A DNA stretch of 54,023 bases from Sulfuritalea sp. (GTDB taxonomy: Bacteria; Pseudomonadota; Gammaproteobacteria; Burkholderiales; Rhodocyclaceae): NCBI GenBank assembly GCA_022842325.1, contig JALHPU010000030.1, positions 1 to 54,023 on the forward strand, in the 5' to 3' direction. Under the pieces are notes generated by a model. That model saw only the letters and a list, made by a program, of their open reading frames with translations. It had not been told where the DNA came from and searched no databases. How positions within the stretch are numbered: the stretch's first letter is position 1; each line of letters opens with the position of its first letter. The translations under genes and the position numbers were made by a program. Below, piece by piece: positions 50,245 through 54,023 of the stretch.

Positions 50245-52233
50245 TCAAGAAATCAGACTCTTCAAATTGGCCGTCGGTTCCAGGCAAGTAACGCCGCGAC
50301 ACACCCAGGCGTTGACATGATCGCTTTCCGGCTTGGCGAGCATCGCCGGCAGGTTTGGAAGTCCGTTGGGCAGGCAAAGCACCAGCCGCCGCGGGTCGGC
50401 GCCCAGCGCACGGCGCCACTCCCGCATCGCTGCCGCCGGGCCCCTCAAGATGACGATGTCCGGCGGAGTGAGCGCTTCTTCAAGTGCCCGCAACAGGCTG
50501 CCGAAGCCGGCTGGCGAGCGGCGCAGCTGCGGCCAGAACAGCAGTAGGGTTTTTTCCGCGGCGGCCAGATAGCGCGTTTCGCCCAGCAGGTGACCGAGGC
50601 GCTGCAGGGCGACTGCGGCGACGCCGTTGCCGGCGGGCGTGGCATTGTCGTGGCCGGTCTTGGGGCGGTGGATCAATGTCTCGTGGTCGTGGGCCGTAAA
50701 GAAGAACCCACCAATCTCATGGTCTTCGAATCTCGCCAGCAGGGTGTCGGCGAGTTCGACGGCGAAGGACAGATCCTCGTTGCGGAATTCGGCCTGCATC
50801 AGTTCCAGCAGGGCGGCGAGCAGAAAGGCGTGGTCGTCGAGATAGGCGTCGAGATGGGCGCGGCCGTCCTTGGCCGTCGCCAGCAAGCGTCCGTCCCGCC
50901 ACATCGTGCCGCGAATGAAATCCATGGCGCGCTGCGCCGAAACCAGCCACTCGCGGCGCTCGAAGACGCGCGCGGCATGGGCCATGCCTTCGATCATCAG
51001 CGCGTTCCAGCTGCTCAGGATCTTGTCGTCGCGGCCGGGACGAACGCGGGCTTCCCTGGCCGCAAATAGCTTCTTGCGGGCCGATTCAAGCAAGGGCATG
51101 TCGTCGGCGCCGATCGCCATCGCGATGCGGGCATGCCAGTGCCGGCCTTCGAAATTCGGCGGACCGTCGAAGCCCCAGCGCCGTGCCGCCAGCGCCGACT
51201 CTTGTGGCGTCAGCAGAGGCTCCACCTCAGCACGGTCCCAGACGTAGTACTTGCCTTCCTCACCTTCCGAATCGGCGTCGAGCGAGGAGCAGTAGCCGCC
51301 CTCGGCGGTCTGCATTTCGCGCACGCCCCAGGCCGCGGTTTCTTCGGTCACGCGCGCATACAGCGCATCGCCGGTCCGCACCCAGGCGTCGGCGCAGAGC
51401 GCCAGCAGCGGCCCGTTGTCGTAGAGCATTTTTTCGAAATGCGGAATCTCCCAGCGTTCATCCACGCTGTAGCGACAGAAGCCGCCGCCGATCTGGTCGT
51501 AGATGCCGCCCTCGCTCATGCGGGTCAGCGTGGTCAGCGCCATCCGCCGCGACGCCGCGTCGTCGCGGCGCAGGAGAAATGCGAGGTCGGTCGGATGGGG
51601 AAACTTCGGCGCGCCGCCAAAGCCGCCATGCGTCGGGTCGAAGGCCCTGGCCAGAGCTTGTTCTGCGGCTGCCAGCGGCGCTGCGTCGAAGGGCTCGGCG
51701 CCGGGTGTCGGAACGGGCGTGGTGCCGGCCAGCACGCGGCGCAGTTCGCCATTCTGGGTGTCGATGTCGCCGCGACGATTGCGGAAGGCGTCCGCCACCT
51801 TTTCGCAGAGATCGGCAAAGCCAGGCAGGCCGTAGCGCGGCGCTTTCGGGAAATAGGTGCCGCCGAAGAAGGGCGTGCCATCCGGCGCCAGAAACATCGT
51901 CAGCGGCCAGCCGCCGCTGCGTTGGGTCAATATTTGGTGCGCGGTCTGGTAGATCTGGTCGAGGTCGGGACGTTCCTCGCGGTCGACCTTGATATTGACG
52001 AACAGCCGGTTCAGTACGGCCGCGACGTCCTCATCCTCGAAGGATTCGTGGGCCATGACGTGACACCAGTGACAGGCCGAATAGCCGATGGACAGCAGGA
52101 TCGGCCTGTTTTCCAGGCGGGCCAGGGCCAGCGACTGCTGATCCCAGGGCTGCCATTGCACCGGGTTGTCGGCGTGTTGCAGGAGGTAAGGCGAGGTTTC
52201 GGCAGAAAGCCGGTTGGATAGCGGCGATGACAT
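50245..52233 (-). CDS. YyaL/SSP411-type protein: thioredoxin-like domain plus (alpha/alpha)6 domain
   Basis: This 662-residue protein belongs to the DUF255/spermatogenesis-associated protein 20 family. The N-terminal thioredoxin-like domain contains [36 protein letters not shown] (CxxC at CHWC) and [23 protein letters not shown]. The rest is a six-hairpin glycosidase-like fold with [12 protein letters not shown] and [17 protein letters not shown]. The cellular role is unknown. The protein is cytoplasmic by absence of a leader. A dyad (52260-52284) overlaps a possible -10 just upstream. Confidence 0.9.
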   Translation of the reverse strand: MSSPLSNRLSAETSPYLLQHADNPVQWQPWDQQSLALARLENRPILLSIGYSACHWCHVMAHESFEDEDVAAVLNRLFVNIKVDREERPDLDQIYQTAHQILTQRSGGWPLTMFLAPDGTPFFGGTYFPKAPRYGLPGFADLCEKVADAFRNRRGDIDTQNGELRRVLAGTTPVPTPGAEPFDAAPLAAAEQALARAFDPTHGGFGGAPKFPHPTDLAFLLRRDDAASRRMALTTLTRMSEGGIYDQIGGGFCRYSVDERWEIPHFEKMLYDNGPLLALCADAWVRTGDALYARVTEETAAWGVREMQTAEGGYCSSLDADSEGEEGKYYVWDRAEVEPLLTPQESALAARRWGFDGPPNFEGRHWHARIAMAIGADDMPLLESARKKLFAAREARVRPGRDDKILSSWNALMIEGMAHAARVFERREWLVSAQRAMDFIRGTMWRDGRLLATAKDGRAHLDAYLDDHAFLLAALLELMQAEFRNEDLSFAVELADTLLARFEDHEIGGFFFTAHDHETLIHRPKTGHDNATPAGNGVAAVALQRLGHLLGETRYLAAAEKTLLLFWPQLRRSPAGFGSLLRALEEALTPPDIVILRGPAAAMREWRRALGADPRRLVLCLPNGLPNLPAMLAKPESDHVNAWVCRGVTCLEPTANLKSLIS

Positions 52234-52259
52234 GATGGGTCCCGGTCGGACCGCGCATC

Positions 52260-52284
52260 ATACCCGATTAAAATAGTCGGGTAT
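52260..52284. promoter_or_regulatory. Dyad ATACCCGA-N9-TCGGGTAT between cheY and the YyaL-type gene
   Basis: Perfect 8-bp arms flank an AT-rich 9-bp centre that reads CTATTTTAA on the minus strand and includes a possible -10 (TATTTT). It could be an operator over the promoter of the downstream gene, 27 bp from its ATG. No T tract follows the stem, so it is less likely a terminator for cheY. Confidence 0.45.
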
Positions 52285-52308
52285 AGCCCTGATCAGGCTT
52301 CCGTCTCG

Positions 52309-52722
52309 CTAAATCCCCATCTTTTCGAAAATCTTGTCCAGCTTGTCCTGCAGCGTGGCCGCCGTGAAGGGTTTGGCGATACAACTCGACGCGCCGGCCT
52401 GGACGGCGGCGGCGATGTTCTCCTTCTTGGCTTCGGCCGTGATCATCAGGAAGGGCAGGGATTTCAACTCGGCGTCGGCGCGCATGGTCTGCAGCAGGGT
52501 GAGGCCATCCATGTTGGGCATGTTCCAGTCGGAGACGACGATCTCGAAACCGCCCTGGCGCAGCTTGGTCAGCGCCACGGCGCCGTCCTCGGCTTCCTCG
52601 ACATTGGTAAAGCCAAGTTCTTTCAGTAGGTTGCGCACGATCCGGCGCATGGTCGCGAAGTCGTCGACCACCAGAAACTTGAGTGAAGTGCGGTCGGGAA
52701 CGGTTTCGGTCGGAGTCGCCAT
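52309..52722 (-). CDS. cheY: CheY-like chemotaxis response regulator
   Basis: This stand-alone receiver domain has 137 residues from ATG 52722 (a GTG three codons earlier is possible and has a closer GAGG). It has the acidic pair D20-D21 ([16 protein letters not shown]), phospho-acceptor D65 in [13 protein letters not shown]95 ([11 protein letters not shown]) and K117 (AKPFTAATL). The NMPNMDG and KMGI-type end closely match enterobacterial and betaproteobacterial CheY that bind FliM and set flagellar rotation. No other chemotaxis gene is in the window, so the pathway link is by similarity only. Confidence 0.88.
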   Translation of the reverse strand: MATPTETVPDRTSLKFLVVDDFATMRRIVRNLLKELGFTNVEEAEDGAVALTKLRQGGFEIVVSDWNMPNMDGLTLLQTMRADAELKSLPFLMITAEAKKENIAAAVQAGASSCIAKPFTAATLQDKLDKIFEKMGI

Positions 52723-52781
52723 AGCCGGCACTATGCCTCAGGCAACAGTCGGCCAAAACCGGGAATACGGGCTGGAACTGC

Positions 52782-53240
52782 CTAGCTATCTCCGAGCAGA
52801 GCTTGCCACCAGCGCTTACGGCTTTCAGGCGCCGGACGACTGGCGATTATCGGGTCGGGTTTCACGCGGCTCATGATCCAGCCCGGCCCCGGCGGGTTTT
52901 TCGACGAGCCGCAGGAAGAACCCAGGTTGTTCGGATCGTAGATCTTGATCAGGCGCGGGTTTTCCAGGTCGTCGGCGTAGACGATGCCGCAATAGGATTC
53001 GTGGTGGTCGGCCCGCAACAGGACGTCGATGCGGCTTATGAAAGCACTGACGGTGGCGGCGTCGGCCGCAGAAGTCAGTGCTGGCGGAACGCCGACCGCC
53101 TGCAGATACCAGCCGGCGCCGGGGTCGATGCGTTGCCAGAACGCGGTCAGTTGGTCCCACCCCAGCACCGACCAGACGCGGCCGGTGTAGAGGCGCTGGA
53201 ATTCGGTTTGCGGACTGGTTTTGGTCGTCACGGCCGACAT
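52782..53240 (-). CDS. Hypothetical protein, family not recognised
   Basis: This 152-residue protein has no signal peptide or membrane helix. It is rich in Trp and aromatic residues (GRVWSVLGWDQLTAFWQRID; GAGWYLQAVG; RWWQALLGDS). The middle (SRIDVLLRADHHESYCGIVY then ADDLENPRLIKIYDPNNLGS) looks like a compact alpha/beta domain. The C-terminal PPGPGWIMSRVKPDPI is proline-rich. The codon pattern is like that of its neighbours, so it is probably a real gene. It lies between the DsrE gene and cheY on the same strand. Confidence 0.7.
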   Translation of the reverse strand: MSAVTTKTSPQTEFQRLYTGRVWSVLGWDQLTAFWQRIDPGAGWYLQAVGVPPALTSAADAATVSAFISRIDVLLRADHHESYCGIVYADDLENPRLIKIYDPNNLGSSCGSSKNPPGPGWIMSRVKPDPIIASRPAPESRKRWWQALLGDS

Positions 53241-53273
53241 CCTACCCGAGGTGCCGGCCGCTGCGGATAGTAC

Positions 53274-53696
53274 TCAGAAGCTGAGCGCCTTGACGTTGGG
53301 CTGCAGCAGGTAGGCCGCCACGTCGGCGGGCTTGGCGACGCCGATACCATCGATCAGATCGCCTGGCTTGAGGTCACTGTTGGGCAGAAACAGGGCGCAG
53401 ACCTCGACTTTGGCACCGGCCTTCATGAGGCCCTGCAGCATCTCCTTGGGCGACTTGTTGCTGGGCTTGAGGGCTGGTGATTCCTTGGACGCGACCGCCA
53501 ACTGGCCGCCTTCGCTGCAGAGCAGGACGCGCACGCCGGCCTTTTGCGCCAGTGCCTGGTTGGCAAGGACCAGGGCTACACCCTGCGTTTGCGCGATACC
53601 GGAATTGATGCCGACGAACAGTTCGGCCTGGCTCTGGGCGTGAACCGGAAGCACACAGGCAAAACCTAGTGCGAGGGCGATGGATAGTGTTTTCAT
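53274..53696 (-). CDS. Exported DsrE-family protein
   Basis: This 140-residue protein has a signal peptide (MKTLSIALALGFACVLPVHA) and a DsrE/DsrF-like fold: ELFVGINSGIAQTQGVALVL, AGVRVLLCSEGGQLAVA, SPKEMLQGLMKAGAKVEVCA and KPGDLIDGIGVAKPADVAAYL. Cysteines at about 59 and 98 could carry sulfur, as in the sulfur-relay TusD/DsrE proteins, though this copy would act in the periplasm. A rhodanese gene lies directly upstream on the same strand, which supports a joint role in sulfane-sulfur handling. A strong hairpin stands between them. Confidence 0.82.
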   Translation of the reverse strand: MKTLSIALALGFACVLPVHAQSQAELFVGINSGIAQTQGVALVLANQALAQKAGVRVLLCSEGGQLAVASKESPALKPSNKSPKEMLQGLMKAGAKVEVCALFLPNSDLKPGDLIDGIGVAKPADVAAYLLQPNVKALSF

Positions 53697-53725
53697 GATT
53701 TTGATTTCCAGGTTTGTGTGTGCTT

Positions 53726-53755
53726 GGCCGGGGCGCGGCGGAGCCGGCCCCGGCC
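53726..53755 (-). repeat. GC-rich hairpin between the rhodanese and DsrE genes
   Basis: Arms GGCCGGGGC / GCCCCGGCC (9 bp) enclose a 12-nt loop. No T tract follows, so it is probably an RNA-stabilising or attenuating structure inside the operon and not a terminator. Confidence 0.6.
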
Positions 53756-53783
53756 TGATGCGTTGCCAGGGAATCAGGCAAGC

Positions 53784-54023
53784 TTACTTCTTGGCGACCA
53801 TGCTGTATGTGCCGTCGACGTTGAACTTGACATCGGCATCGAGGAAGGAGGCCTGGACCTTGCCGCCGAGCAATTTGACGGTGTCGTAGGCTTCACCCGA
53901 GCGTGCGCCGGTACCGCAGATGAAGACCACCGGCTTGTCGGTCGGCAGAGAAGCGATCTTCTTCTCCAGTTCGTTCATCGGAATGTTGACCGAGCCCTTG
54001 ATGGTGCCGGCGGCGACTTCCTT
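53784..54023 (-). CDS. Rhodanese-like domain protein, C-terminal part
   Basis: The C-terminal 79 residues are present and the start lies beyond the right edge. GTIKGSVNIPMNELEKKIAS matches the domain middle. The active-site loop CGTGARSGEAYDTVKLLGG carries the catalytic cysteine in a CxxGxR-type loop that would bind a persulfide. The end (DADVKFNVDGTYSMVAKK) differs from plain rhodaneses. Since the neighbouring DsrE protein is exported, this one may be too, but its N-terminus is not visible. Confidence 0.85.
   Translation of the reverse strand, partial: KEVAAGTIKGSVNIPMNELEKKIASLPTDKPVVFICGTGARSGEAYDTVKLLGGKVQASFLDADVKFNVDGTYSMVAKK

Overview
The window is about 54 kb of GC-rich DNA (roughly 65% by eye) packed with chromosomal housekeeping genes. 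The run gatC-gatA / mreBCD-mrdA-rodA-rlpA-dacA-dat-ybeD-lipB-lipA, the block yqgE-ruvX-pyrR-pyrB-pyrX facing yggU-yggT-proC-yggS, and the divergent pilT-pilU pair are arrangements typical of Betaproteobacteria. Together with abundant c-type cytochromes and a Liv-type ABC transporter they suggest the Rhodocyclales. That placement is inference from gene order and protein character. No prophage, insertion sequence, CRISPR array, rRNA or replication origin is visible.

Layout. 1-990 (minus): start of the GatCAB amidotransferase operon. 1187-8035 (plus): cell-elongation operon (MreB, MreC, MreD, PBP2, RodA) and RlpA. 8113-12149: dacA, a D-amino-acid-type aminotransferase and the lipoate genes ybeD-lipB-lipA. 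12270-16892 (minus): a DUF2339 membrane protein and an MFS/acyltransferase fusion. 16983-20472: three small envelope genes, a divergent HTH regulator and a ceramidase-like membrane protein, with two matching operator-like dyads. 20901-24017: an outer-membrane TPR/beta-barrel protein next to a FecR-domain protein ending in a TbpB-like barrel, which looks like a Slam/type XI secretion pair. 24142-28584: fadD, a DUF4197 protein and rep. 28726-31659: a cytochrome c5-type protein, tRNA-Arg(CCG), a small membrane protein, dtd and phrB. 31719-35497: yqgE, ruvX, pyrR, pyrB and a dihydroorotase lacking its metal ligands. 35494-40197: yggU-yggT-proC-yggS facing pilT-pilU. 40433-44648: a 23S rRNA methyltransferase, hemJ, an SDR protein, a 2Fe-2S flavin reductase and a GST. 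44633-49677 (minus): livF-livG-livM-livH-livK. 49843-54023 (minus): a class I cytochrome c, a YyaL-type thioredoxin-domain protein, a CheY-like regulator, an unknown protein, a DsrE protein and a rhodanese cut by the window edge.

The least ordinary material lies between genes. At least two families of short structured repeats sit directly behind stop codons, in the sense orientation of the preceding gene. Their stems change in a paired way between copies. A third hairpin has a constant 15-nt loop and different stems. Several gene ends carry an inverted copy of their own terminal codons: pilT (17-bp arms around the stop codon), the livF start (14-bp arms) and dat. The other strong candidates are the T11SS-like pair and a putative regulon defined by the dyad GTATC-N7-GATAC.
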